Assembly (NCBI GenBank): GCA_905221605.1
Contig: CAJNDS010000069.1
Coordinates: forward strand, 554,001-618,000
Reading direction: 5' to 3'
Length of the DNA stretch: 64,000 nt
From: Symbiodinium natans
Lineage: Eukaryota; Sar; Dinophyceae; Suessiales; Symbiodiniaceae
The notes under the pieces were generated by a model that ran no database searches, was not told where the DNA came from, and saw only the letters and a program-made list of their open reading frames with translations. Every line of letters starts with the position of its first letter. Position 1 is the stretch's first letter. Positions 48,301 to 61,300 of this stretch are shown one piece after another. The position numbers and the translations under genes were made by a program.

Positions 48301-51300
48301 CAATTTGAATAAGGGACTCATTGTTCCCTTGATCAAGCACCGCGCCCTCTGGTCCAAAAACTTCCAGCACCGCTGTCGAAGGATCCACCTCTTCATCAGC
48401 ATCGTCGTCCATCCTTTTCCAGAGAACCTCCAATTGATCAGCGCATGTCGCTGCCTGAAGGAACTCCATCAATTGGGCCTTCCCGCGCTGCCAGAGAAAT
48501 TCCAAATTCACCACTGATCCTTGGCCTCCTAGGGTAAGGAACGGAGCAACCAATTTGGCTACCCTTGCCATAAGTTCGACGTGAACTTCCATGCCTGGAC
48601 TGCGGCTCCAATCGTAGGCAATTGCCTCCATAGCAGTTCCAAACTTGTCAGTGTTCTTGAATTCCCCTTCCAGACCAGGAGACAACAAAGCACCCATCAC
48701 TGAAAGAGGATAATTCCCCACCGCCGGCAAGCACGGGTTTTCATGGAACGAATGATGCAGGTCAGTATAATGTCCTTGATCTCTCCTTTGAAAAAGGAGT
48801 GCTCCAGTCCCTAGCTGGGCATTCATTTCATCCACTTGAACCATTTCAGCACATATCCTCTGTGCCATGTACGCCATTGCTGGCCAGACGGAACGATCGG
48901 TAAGACCGCGACGCATAACCCAATCAGTTGTTGGCGACTGAATCAGCGTCCTTGGATCATACACCAGAACAACCATCGCACCGTCACCCATTGACTGATC
49001 AGCATCGTCCTCCAGTGCCAGGTTCTCATCCTGTTCGCTTGCACCCTCGGATGACATGCTAATAACCAAATTTCGATCCATCTTATTGGACCCTTTTTGG
49101 CAGTCTCTTTGCCCCACCGGCAACTTGCCAACTGCAACCTTCCAATAAATCCGAGTCAGAAGGCCTTTAACCAGCAATTGCTGAAGGTCACTCCTCACCG
49201 GACCACCATCCAACATCTTCGCATCATCACCACGGAGGTCATTGCTCCCACCTTCTCCTTCTTTTTGGTCAGTCTCCTCGCCAGAAATCTGTACTGCTCC
49301 TTCCGGCGCCGTCTCCTGTCCAGCCACTTCTTGCCCAGGAAGAACTTGAGCGCTTTCAGAGACATTCACCTGTCCAGCAACACCTTGCCCAGGTAAAACC
49401 TCATCCGTGGAGCCCACCGCCAGCGAACCAACCATAACTGAACCATCCCTTGCTCTTTTTTGAGACCGTTCAGCTCGACGAGAAGGTTGTGGTAGCGAAA
49501 AAACTTGTGAAGTCACTTCTTGGCGGGTCTCCCCCCGCGACGCTTTGTCGCGCCCTTCGCCAAGGTGAACCGATTTTTTCGGCCCGTCATTGGAGCCTGA
49601 AGAACCACTTTGCGGAACATTGCCACGATTCGCAGTTCTCTGTGAATCCCTTTCTTGCAAAAAGATTTCCTTCAGGCGTTGTACGGCATTGGTCTCCTCT
49701 TCGCTTGAATCGCTTGAGGAAGCGGCATACGAGACCAAAGCCTCCGCCTGTTCATCATCATCCACCACATCTGCCCACGCTCTGCTGAACCGATACGACA
49801 ACCCACCACGAGGCTTCAGTTCCAGTGGCTTCGGCTTTTCCACCACTTCCGCCGGTTGCACTCGTCGTTGTGACCGAGAGCGTGGCACCTGTCGCACCTG
49901 TTTTTTGTCCAGCAAGGGCCTTCCCCTTCTCACAGGGTTTGATCTTGACCGATACTTTTTTGTTGGTGGATTCACCGGCGGCATTCCAACTCCCACCAAC
50001 CGCAGCTTCTGTACACACAACGGAGACCTCTGCGCAAGCGTCCAACCATCACGGTACCTGACCTTATCAAAAAGCTCCCGATAGGAGCCTCTCGGCATAG
50101 TTTTTGCACCGGAGTCTTCAGCTTCACGCACCTGAGTGAGGGTTCGCACCGCCGCTCTTCCAGTCCCTTTGTTCCCAGAAGATTGTTGTACCCGTACAGA
50201 TGCATCAGAAGGAACTGCCTTTTCCGGTCCTCCCGGTCGATATCGGACCTCACCCACCAATTGCAGAATTTTGCATGCGGTCACTTTGTTGATCCCTTTG
50301 TCAACCAAATCTTCCACAAAGATGAACTCTTGCAAATCCGACACATTGGTCACACCAAGCGTAATCATCACCTCACTTACATGAGGGGTATACACCCACA
50401 GGTGTGCGTTGCGAGCCATCCAATTTTCAATTGGCTCCTCCGGATTTTGAAGCTGAGTACCAGTGGATGCAGCCACTGAATTCTTTTGTTCATCAGCTTC
50501 TGCTTCATCCAGAGTACCTTTTTCACCATCTTTTTGTGACACATTGGTCATTTGCAGTGCTTTCGGTGCCGAGGATGAGGAAGATTCAGCTCCCCCACTT
50601 GCAGGCGGCTGAAACGTGCTTCTATCCGTAATCTCCCATCCTCTCTCTTTTTCAAACCGGACCTGATTGGCCACCTGTACCAAGTGTTTCAGGAGCGACA
50701 GCCGCTCCTCTGACATCTCGTCATGGGAGTACTTGCAGAAATTTAACCCTTTCCGGCAACGTCCTCGGAGGTAATAATCGAAACAGCAATTGTGGAACCC
50801 TGCGTCCCTTAGTGACTTCCTGGAAGCATTGTCCCAAGATTTGCCGGGCTCCCAAGTCCCTTCCAATGCTATGTCATCGTTGTGAAGGTACCTGCATGCA
50901 GTCCCATATTTACAACCACCTTGATTGTAATACAGACACAGCCGACCTTTTGGCTCACCTGACGTAGGCTCACCCTTTGATGCACCTTTGCCAAAATTGT
51001 ACTTGGCCCGGAAGGCTAAATCCTCCCGCTCCTGCTGTGCCTCATCCACTGTACCTTCCTCTGTGGGAGGGTCACCGATGTTCCCTTCCTCATCATCAGC
51101 TTCTTGGCTATTCTTTGGATCAGTTGACCCTCCTCCTGGCCAACCTTCACCATAACGACGATGCTCATAGGAACACTCATCACCATTGCGACACCTTCCC
51201 CGATTGAAGAACTTGCACAGCTTGCTGTAACCAGGTGACAACACAGTCTTTGGTGTCATGTAAGCCTTTTTGTACTGGTCAGGGTCCATGTAGGCTTCCA

Positions 51301-54300
51301 TTGGCTTGTTCTCCCTTTTGCTCATGGATTGCACTGCACCATCAAGCTCCTGCAAAAATAGCTTGGTGTCCAACCAAAGCGCGTTCCAAAACTCATCTTC
51401 CCCTTGATTCAGCACCGTTGCCACCGCTTCACCCACAACTGGTCGAGAAAATCTCCTTTTTTTGCATGCCAGTTCGAAAAGCGCGTTGTGGTACTGTTTT
51501 CGGGAAAAAGTGGTTAACTCCCCCAAGCCTGTGCTTTCTGTACCATCAGGCTTCCAACCACCATTTTGCAAGATGCCATACGCGCGCCGAGCTTCCGCAT
51601 TGAGGAATGCCTGATCTGCAACACACTCCTGTAAATCTTCCATCGGGCGACCCAACAGCATCCCTGTAATTTTGCCAACATAGGCTTCCTCTTCGTTTCC
51701 ATTCTCCAGAAGAGCTTTGTAGATCTTTTCTCCATAAAGTTGTCTTTCTTCTCGTTCTTCAGAGGATAACTCCTGTATCACAAGCTCCTCATCGGAATGC
51801 TCTTCCTCCTGTTTCCAGTCCCATTGACCGTTTGAATCTCGGTACCACTGACCAACATACCATGGATTCGTCCACCACGTACTCCAGCCGCTGGGTTTCC
51901 ACTTCCGCAGCGTTGAGGAAGAGTCCTCCACGTCCTCTTCCAAAACCAGAAAGGTGTCCAAGATTATGGTACCATCATCTTCCACTAGTTTCACTGTTCC
52001 ATTGACAGTATCACCAAATCTGAAATGGCACGTATTGTTCCCTTCTGTAGGAATCAATACATTCAAATCACCATGGTCCAAAAAGGCTCCATACCCATTG
52101 ATGCAGCGCACTAGACCCATGATCTCATCTCCCTCTTGATAGCAATGTGTCCCAGGTGATTCCAAGGCTCCCGCTCGGGGCACTTTCTTTGCTTGCTCTT
52201 CAGAAACCACCTCTGTATCATCGGCTCCTGGCGCATCCTTTGTTTTCACCTTTGAGTCACACTGCTCGTCCTGCTCCACGAGTCCCACAAGCTCATCTTT
52301 TTTGTGCTCCTGGACTTCAGGACCTCTCTTTTTCTCCGCCAAAGGCTTTGCCTCATCTGCTGTAATTCGCTCGGTGTCGACTTCCGGCGAACTTCCAGAC
52401 GGCAACACTTCTCCCTTCATGGGAGTGGACCCATCATTGGAGTCCTTTGTCACACCTTCTGCAGCAGGCAAATCTTCCTCCACTGCAGGGCAATTGAGTC
52501 GATCATCCACGGCAGGCATGCTTTCTTCCACCGCAGGATCCTTTGGTTCCATGGCTTCCAAAGGAGAATTTCCACCATCATTGACCACAGCTGCCTCATT
52601 GGCTCCGGTGTAGCCCTTGTCATTTCGTTCCTCGCTGCTAACTTCAGGTTGCACCAGTGCGTCCACCTGTGAACCTCCATCATCAGCTGCTGCGGAGACC
52701 TGCGCCCCATTGTTGCAGTCGCCCGTGGAACGTAACGCCATATGCACCTCAACCCGTGCTTCCTTCGCACTCCAGGTAATATCTGGCGCATCGACCCGCG
52801 CATCATTGGCGCTCCAGGCCTCATTTTTCAGATCTTCTGTGTCTCCAGCTATTCCAGAAGCTTCTTTTTCCCTTTGAATGGCAGGAACCTTGGCACCAAA
52901 CGAAGAGACCTCCTCAGTCGCAACACACGACCTTTTCCCTCCGTCTTCCAAATCTCCAGGACCACATTCCCGAACGACAGGTACCACATCCACCACTCGA
53001 TCTTCTGCAGCCGACACAGTTCCGATCTCCACATTGGGAATCTTTTCTTCTGGACCTACCGATTCCACCGCTGCCACACCCTCAGAAAGTGCTCCCATTC
53101 CTTCCCGATCCAGATGTTGAGCTCCAGCGATGTCTGTTCGGTTTCCAGGAATCTCCTCCTCATCAGGAGAACCCGAGGTCGGGGCGTCACCACCAGCCCT
53201 AGGACCGCTATCCCTGATAGTAGAGGAAAAATCTTTTTCACCTAAACTATTTACACTACCCTGGAATGCCCTCGTAGACTCAGTCTTCGGAGTAGAGGAT
53301 GAAGAATCCAGTGCCGCCTCCATTTCCAGCTCATTGCCCGAAGGAGACCCAACCACCTCGTCACTCTTCATCTTTTCACCTACCACCGGCAATGTCCACT
53401 TGCTTTCCTGCGTATCCAGGCAGTAATAATATTGTCTCCCATCTTCATGGAGGTGCCATTCCCACGTTGTCCCATCGCACGCTTTGATCAGATGCTCGTC
53501 TTTCTGAAAACCATCCCTTTCAGAGACCTGTCGCATCTCGTCCTCTTCTTCGGACAACTGTCGCAACCTCTCAGCCTCCATCTGTAGGATCTCCTCCTCC
53601 CCCATGGCGTATCCAGCAGCAGGTGCAGCTTCAAAGCTGTCCGCACCCTTCTGTTCATGACCGCTTCCACCACCTTGGGAACTCGAAGATGGACCCCTTT
53701 TGATCTTGTTCAGAGGCCTCCGGGCCGCTTGCAGCACTTCTCCAATCAGATCGGTCTGAGACTCTTGGTCTACCATTCGACCCGAAGTCGAAGACGACGG
53801 CTGATACCCGTGTTTGTGCAACACTCGTAAAACAGTCACCTCCATTTCACGATCTATACCACCAGTCGCGTCCCAGTTCCTTTTCTCACCAGGCTTTGGC
53901 GATACAGAAACAGCACGTCCTTCAGCTTCAGCATTGCTAACCATATCCCTATTGGGATTCATACCCACATTGGGGCTTTCTGCAACCAAGGCCTCTTCCA
54001 GATGTTCTTCAGCGCCGGGAATCACCTCTTCCAACACCGATCTTTCACCCAGAGACTCAGCTGCACCATTTCCAGCTCCACCATCTTGTCCACCATCCGA
54101 GGCAAGTTGGAGCCATCGCTTCGGAGAAGGCATTGCTTCTTGATCCCAAAAACCTTGAAAGAACACTTAACCGCAGGGAACCTAATTTGGGCTCATAACC
54201 TACGGGGGGACAACCAAGGAAGGAAATCAACTCCCCTAATCGCCCTGAACTTATATTTCCCAGATCGAACCAAGAAACAACCAAGAACACGGATAAGAGC

Positions 54301-55262
54301 AACAAGGAAGGGGCACCCTTACACAAGTAGAGGGGCACTAACCCAACCCTCACTCCCAAACACGGACTTTTTTCTTTGGACGGGCTGGCCATCCTTGAGC
54401 CAAACATAGTTTACGGGTTCATTAACCCTTTCAACTTCCAACACTAACTCCTTTCTACAATACCAATTGCAGCTCCGCATAGGGTTTAGGGTTTAGGGCT
54501 TCGAGATGAGCAGCACAAAGCCAGGACGTCGAAGAAGGTGCCGACACCTGGCCGGGCATCGGGAATGTCACTGTAGAACAACGACACGCGCGGCGATGGC
54601 TGTTTTGAAGCTTTGTACATATATATATATATATATATGTATGTGAAATATATACAAATATATATATATACCCTAAACAACCTAGCAAACAACAAGAACA
54701 ATGCACACAGACGGCTAGCGCATCTCATAAATAGGAACCCTCAGCCCTCAAAAGCCCTGAGCCCTAAACCCGAAACCTCTACGCCCTAAGCCCCAAGCCC
54801 TAAACCCTGAGCCCTTAACCTTCTTAACCCTAAACCTTCTAAGCCCAAAACCCTGAGCCCCCAAACCCTAAACCCTAAACCCTAAACCCGAAAACCCTAA
54901 ACCCTACTAAACCCTAAACCCTAAACCCTAAACCCTAAACCCTAAACCCTAAACCCCCTACAATCCCCAAACCCCCCAAGCCGCCCCCCAAGGCCTGTAA
55001 ACCCAGTGGCGAAGGTCGCAGTGAAGAGCACCGAGATGGCTAACCTGGGGTTGGGGTGGGGGAAGTTAGGGTTTAGGGTTTAGGGTTTCGGGTTTAGGGT
55101 TTAGGGTTTAGGGTTTGGGTTTGGGGTTTAGGGTTTAGGGTTTAGGGTTTAGGGTTTAGGGTTTAGGGTTTAGGGTTTAGGGTTAGGGTTCAGGGTTCAG
55201 GGTTCAGGGTTGAGGGTTAAGGGTTTAGGGTCCGGGCCGGAGGCGGGGGGGGGGGTGGGGGT

Positions 55263-55330
<68 letters not shown>

Positions 55331-58300
55331 AGGCCTGTGGCTTCGGCTGCTTGGCTTATGGGTTTGGGTTTATTTGGCTTTAGGGATATATTCTAGGGCT
55401 CTTAAAGTTTATTTGGCTTTGGGGATATGAAGGGACTCTCAAAGTTGTGGGTTATTAGCCTTTCGGGTTATTGGGGCTCTCAAAGTTTTGGGAAATTCGG
55501 CTTTTGGGTTATTAGGGTTCTTAAAGTTTAGGGTTGTTAGGCTTTAGGGTTCTTAGGGTTATTCAAGTTTTGGCAAACGTCCTTCATTGCGGCCCCGAAG
55601 GTTTCGGCAGGTTTCCGGGTTATGAGCCTTTCGGGGGGTGGGGAGGGGTGGGTGGGGGGGGGGTGGGGGGGGGGGATAAGAACGTCATTCATACGGCGCC
55701 CATGCCGCAAACACTGGTATTTGCAGCTTTTTTGCCTCCGTGTACAACATACTGCACAAGAATGTGGAACAAGACACGTTGCCACAAGCGCCCATGCCTT
55801 TCGCGACCATGCCCAAAACACTGGTATTTACAGCGATTTCGCCTCTTCGTACAACATACTGCGCACAAGATTGTGGAACAAGACACGTTGCTACAAGCGT
55901 CCACGCCTTTCGCGACCATGCCCAAAACACTGGCATGTACAGCGTTTTTGCCTGTTTGTACACATATCGCAAAAGGACCCGCGACCTCTGAAAAGCGCAC
56001 GTCCACTTCGTCGAAAAGATTCTTTCGTGCGAAAATCGCGATCGAAAAGCATGAGATTTTTTGGGTGCCATGCGCGTCTCGAAAACATCGCTGTGCGCAT
56101 GGCTTTCGTGCTGGCGAGCACCGAACCCATGGTGGTTGGCAGTGGTGATTTTGGCAATGCTACAAATGCGTCCCCCGAATGCGACACGCAAAAAACCTCG
56201 AGTTTGTTTTTGCGTTTTCCTGCGTCCGACTGCAGCAAGACACACGTAAAATCCAGGACGTTACCAAGTTTTGGGATATTAGGGTTTGGGGCACCCTAAC
56301 CCCTAAGCCCGAAACCTACTATATAACATGGATATGTAGTAGCGTCGTCAGTTAGCGTCTGGGTCTTCGAGTTCCCAACCTCCTACATCAGCCGTCTAGA
56401 AGCATCTCACACCCTCAAACCGGTTTAGGGTTTAGGGTTTAGGGTTCAGGGTTTAGGGTTTAGGGTTCAGGGTTTATAGGGTATAGGGTTTGGGTTTTGG
56501 GTTTAGGGGGAAAGGTAACATAAACCCTAAGCCCCAAATCTCGCCGCCCCGGCACGAGGGTAGGACCGCCAGGCAGAGCGCCACCCGCACGTCGAGCTGC
56601 CATGCGAGCTTCGGGTCATTAGGGGGCTGAAAGGATTTTGGGTTTGGGGTCTATAGGGTCTGGGTGTTAGGGCTTATTAAAGGCTGCATTTGGGCCTAAG
56701 GGCCTGAGTAGATAAGTAATTAGGGCCTAAGCAGAGCCTAGAAGGGCCTAAGCTTGGGGTTAGGAATTTCTGGGTTGGGAGTTTAGGGTTTGTGTGCGCT
56801 TTGGGATGCAGGGTTTGCTCACAACTAGAGAAATTCTGCTTGGGGTTGAGACTTGAATTTGGAGTATGCGGGTGACGTTGGGGTTAAGAGATGTTCAGGG
56901 TTAAGGTTCCTGTGTGGTACCCTTCTAGGGTAGCAACAGTAGAATCCCCTCTGACTTAGGCAGAGGTGTGCTCTGTAGCAGCAGTCCCCACGGAGATCCT
57001 TCGTAAGGATATAGCCGATCCCTTTTTCAATCTTCCTGAGTTCTGCAACCCTAAACCCTTGACCCTAAACCCTAATCTAAACTCTAAAACCTAAACCCTA
57101 AACCCCAAACCGAAACCCCACATCCTATCAACCCCCGACAAAAACCACTTTTGAGGCGCCGCACCAGCATGTCGTCCGCACTGTTCCCAGCGACGCTCCG
57201 CAAAGGCCGGCCTGTGACTCCCCCAGCTTTGAAGGCAAAGGTTTCGGGTTCGGGGTTTCGGGCTTCGGGTCCAGGATTTAAGGTCCTAAATCCTAAACCC
57301 TACACCCTAAACCCGAAAGCCTTAGGAAGAAGGGTTGTAAAGACTTTGGGCTTTGGGTGGCTTCGGTAAAAAGGGCTTTCGGGTTGAGGAATGTTGGGGG
57401 CGGCAGCCGCAGGCCTGAGAATTCAAGCTCCAAGGGTTTAGGGTTTATAAGCTTACGATTTAGGGTTTCGGGTTTGGGGTTTAGGGCTTGGGTTTTTTTG
57501 AGTTTTTTTGAGGTCGCGGAGTCTTCCCCTACATGCGCCCACAAACTCCCACAACTCCTGTCGTCTTGTTTCAAATGACACACAGGAAGCGCCTACAGAG
57601 CACTCGATGTGGGAACTAAACAACCTGTTCTGCTTTGGTTGAGGGCTTCCGAGATTCGTAAGGGCTCAAGGGTGTGGGGTGTGCACGGCGCGAAAGGATT
57701 AAGTTAAGTTACCTCAGGGGGTATGAGGTAGGACTCAGCACCCTAATTGGAAACCATTGGAACCATCCAAATTAACTTGAGTTCCTGAACAGCAGCCGAG
57801 ACGAACTTGCTGCGAGCGTGTGCCGAAAGAGACAAAAAAACAAAGCGGCTCATGACAACCCTACCACAACCACCGAATGTCGCTAAGCGATACCGTGGCA
57901 CGAGGGGTCCTTGGACCTGGCTTCAATAGTGCATTCGATAGCTCTTCCACCTCTTTTGGATGAGTGCATGGTAGCAGACTTGATGCCCTTTGCGGGCCGA
58001 TAGGATTTTCTGGACCAGTGTGTTATGTAGGGCGAATGAGGATACAAAGGTGGCGCCCCTGCGTAAAGCCTAAACGTTGTAGCAAGCTAGACCCTGCTCA
58101 CATGCCATCACTCCTTGGCCCTACACCTCGAAAAGGCCCCGAAGCATAGGTCTGAGAATGCACTTAGGTATATAGGGACCATATAAGGTATGTATATATA
58201 TATATATATATATGTCATGTAGGAGTTATATAGGGGAATAAGATTAAGGGTTCCTTCTAGGGGTCCCTCCTTTTACCCCTTTGCAGTCCTGTGATCCAGG

Positions 58301-61300
58301 AGAAGCTGTCATTCGGAGACCGGTCGGCCTGCTTTCTTGGGGTGGGCTGGCTGGCAGTCGCTGGGACTTAGGGTTTAGGGTTCAGGGTTTAGGGATTTAA
58401 GGCTTGAATTCCCGGTGCTCTTGTAATCATTGATTTCTGTGCACTAACCTCGAAACGTGTGTGGATTTGGTGGCCCTGAAAAGAACAAAAATCTCTGAGT
58501 TGTGACGGGATGTTCAGGGATCATGACCCATAGAACTGAGGGCTCAAGAGGCTAAGAGTTTAGGGTCATGCTCCTGGACCCGTGCCCAATCAAGGGGATT
58601 TGTGCTCGAGTTGCCTGTCCGCTCACAAATCATGCCCCACAAGTGCTCGTCTGTCGATTTCGACTATCTACCTACCCACTGGGCAGTGAACCGTTTTCGA
58701 CTCTAAATTCTGTACAACCTCTGAATCCCCTGAATGCCTAGCTAAGCTGGAAAGCTGCACCAACACACTCAGTCTTTGTCCGTCGAAATCCCTGAGCCGT
58801 TTAGGGCTAATACGCCCTAACTAGTGACGATTCCGCAAGTCGCATGATGGCTCCTAATTAATGTGGAAAAACCTTGACAAAGGACATTGGAGCCCCATAG
58901 CCCTAAACCCTTTTCCCTAAACCCTAAACCCTAAACCCTGAACCCATTTCCCTTTGATTTAAGGAATAGTCCGAATCAGCAGCATTGGAACCTCAATCCC
59001 ATTGGCCCACCTCTGCCTCCGTCTGCGGCAGGGGCATCCGGAGCTGCCTGCTTAGGGTTTAGGGTTTAGGGTTTAGGGTTTAGGGTTTAGGGTTTAGGGT
59101 TTAGGGTTTAGGGTTTAGGGTTTAGGGTTTAGGGTTTAGGGTTTAGGGTTCAGGGTTCAGGGTTCAGGGTTTAGGGTTGGACTTCTCAAAAGCTATTAAG
59201 CCCGAATTCCCACTCCCCCCATCATATACCCCAATAAACCCCGAAACCCTAAACCCCGAACTCAACCCTTAACCCTAAGCCCACCTGAAAATATCGACGA
59301 AAATGATCGCCAGCAGGTAGCAGGCACAGCTCACGGTCCAAGGAACAAGCCCGAACCTGGCAAAAAAACACAAAGGGGTTGGGAGTTCCCCTTTAGACTA
59401 CCAGTCCTGAATAGGGAATATAGTACCCCCCTAGTATAATCCCTCTTAAGGACTGCGGGGAACATCACGAGTTTGGGGTTTGAGGTTTGGGGGTTGGTAG
59501 CCTACAAATCGTCAGAGAGAAATCGGCACACAGCTTGTTACACCTTTTTCTTATCGAGTAGATGGTAAACTTGGGCTGGGTTTAGGGTCCACGTGTGAGC
59601 GTTGAGTCGCTCAGGCCGGCTTTTCAGGCTCAAGACTCCTGCAGAAGCTCATGGAGCCCTTGTTCATTCCAACTTTGCGAAAACCGCCAGAAAGTGGGGA
59701 AACTGACCTCTGAAGCGGTTTTTGGCTCATCACTCAGGATTGAAAAACAAGCCTCCCATGCCCTGAACCAAGATCAGCGCTTCACATTCAAGGTTCACGC
59801 TGTGGTCGTGAGAGGGGCCACGTCCGAAAGGAGACTATCCAAACAAGCGGATTACGCTTAATGATGCATCACCCCAGACCCCTTGAAGCACAACCACAAA
59901 CTGTGTGCTAAGCTGACGCTTCATTCACTCCGGCTCCCAACCCCTACACCCTAAAGCTAAAAAAAGCTCTCCAAAGAATTCCGATGGCGGCCGGTGCACA
60001 GGAGGTTCGTCACCACTCTCTGCGCCGGGTCTTCGTAGGTGAGAAAGCAGTAGACGAAGACAGCGCCAGCCTTTGACGAGACCAGGTGGCCCCCAAGTTC
60101 CGAGGGGCTTAAGGCTTAGGGTTAAACGGAATGCTTCTTCGGCCTTACAGGCATGTCTGAGGATCTAAACCCTGAGACCACAAAACCCAAATCCGAAAAA
60201 ACCTGGCTAAAACCTTCACCCTTTATAGTAAAAAGGGGGGGGAGAATAGTATCATGCCAACCTAAGCTACCCGAAGCCCAAAGGCTTGAACCTCAAGCCT
60301 CTAACACCACTAGGCCCTAAACCTCCACAAGAGGGAGAATAAACAGAAGTTTTTGTCGGCTTGGGGTCTAGGGGCGTTTAAATTTGCAGGGCTTAAGGTC
60401 TGTCAAGTATTTCAGGTTTAGAGGTCTAGACTAGAGTTCTGTGCTTAGGCTTAGGGTCCAAGTAGGAACTTTTAAAGGCTCTTGGCTTCGTGGGGGCTTA
60501 TGGACTCTGACCCCCTTAGGCTCGGTTCCATGGAGGTTGGCTAAGGGGGCTGTAGTAACACTGTAGTATCCTTAGATTTCAAGTCGGGGTTTGGGGTTTA
60601 GGGATTCAGGATTTTGGGGTTCCGGGACTCAGGATATAGGGCTTCAGGATTTGATTCGCAGTTTAGGGTGAAGAGTAGATAAGGCTTTTCGCAGCAGAAA
60701 TTGCCCGAGCTGCGTAAGCCAAGAGGATGAACACCACAACCCAGCCGGTGCACGGCTTCGCCACCTCACAGGGGCATCTTCTGCGGTGGTGACAGGGGTT
60801 AGGGTTTAGGGTTTAAGGTTTGGGGTTTAGGGTTTAGGGTTTGGAGTTTGGGGTTTGGGGTTTAGGGTTTAGGGGCGATAAGCGGGGCTCAAGAAGTTGT
60901 ACTTCGGGACTTCAGGGAGTTCGGCTTGGGGGTCTTCTTTCCCATCTCGACCGTGTTTCAAAACAAGACTTGGCCCTAAACCCTAAACTAAGAACCCCTA
61001 AACCCTAAACCCCAAACCCTAAACCCAACCCTAAACCTCAAACTCTAAACCCCAAAGCCCAACCCTAAACCCTAAGCCCTAAACCCCGACCCCCGCACGG
61101 GTGAGGATGCAACGAGGCAAGGCGCGCTCGCAGCTCGGGAACTCATGACCGTTTAACAATTCGGATTTAAGTTTAGGGGCCAGGGAATATACAGTAAGGG
61201 GCATGGTCCCGGGTCCATGTGAAAATGTGGATGGCGCTGCCGCTGTGTGGGGAACTCCTAGACTGCCTGGAGTTGGCATGAAGGAACTGCAAACCCAAAG

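Larger units (their letters stand above)
45649..54479 (-). mobile_element. LTR retrotransposon, copia-like primer site, no visible pol
   Basis: This is an 8,831-bp element read on the minus strand, with 279-bp LTRs at both ends. A 5-bp TAGGG duplication flanks it (45644-45648 and 54480-54484). The order is 5' LTR (54479-54201), primer-binding site directly after it, one ORF of 2,611 codons, a 3' region of about 360 bp, polypurine tract ACAGGGGGAG (45937-45928) and 3' LTR (45927-45649). The LTRs begin with TG and end with TA rather than CA. By eye the two LTRs are identical, so insertion is recent. No integrase, reverse transcriptase, RNase H or aspartic protease motif is visible, so it probably moves with enzymes from a partner element. 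Confidence 0.88.

Noticed and set aside
54189-54200. Possible tRNA gene remnant because of the match to a tRNA anticodon arm
   Set aside because: Only the anticodon-arm segment matches, and its position directly after the LTR fits a primer-binding site.
55622-56299. Overlapping open frames of 100-225 codons on both strands
   Set aside because: Several frames are open at once over a 108-bp tandem repeat; no family signature, so no gene is called.
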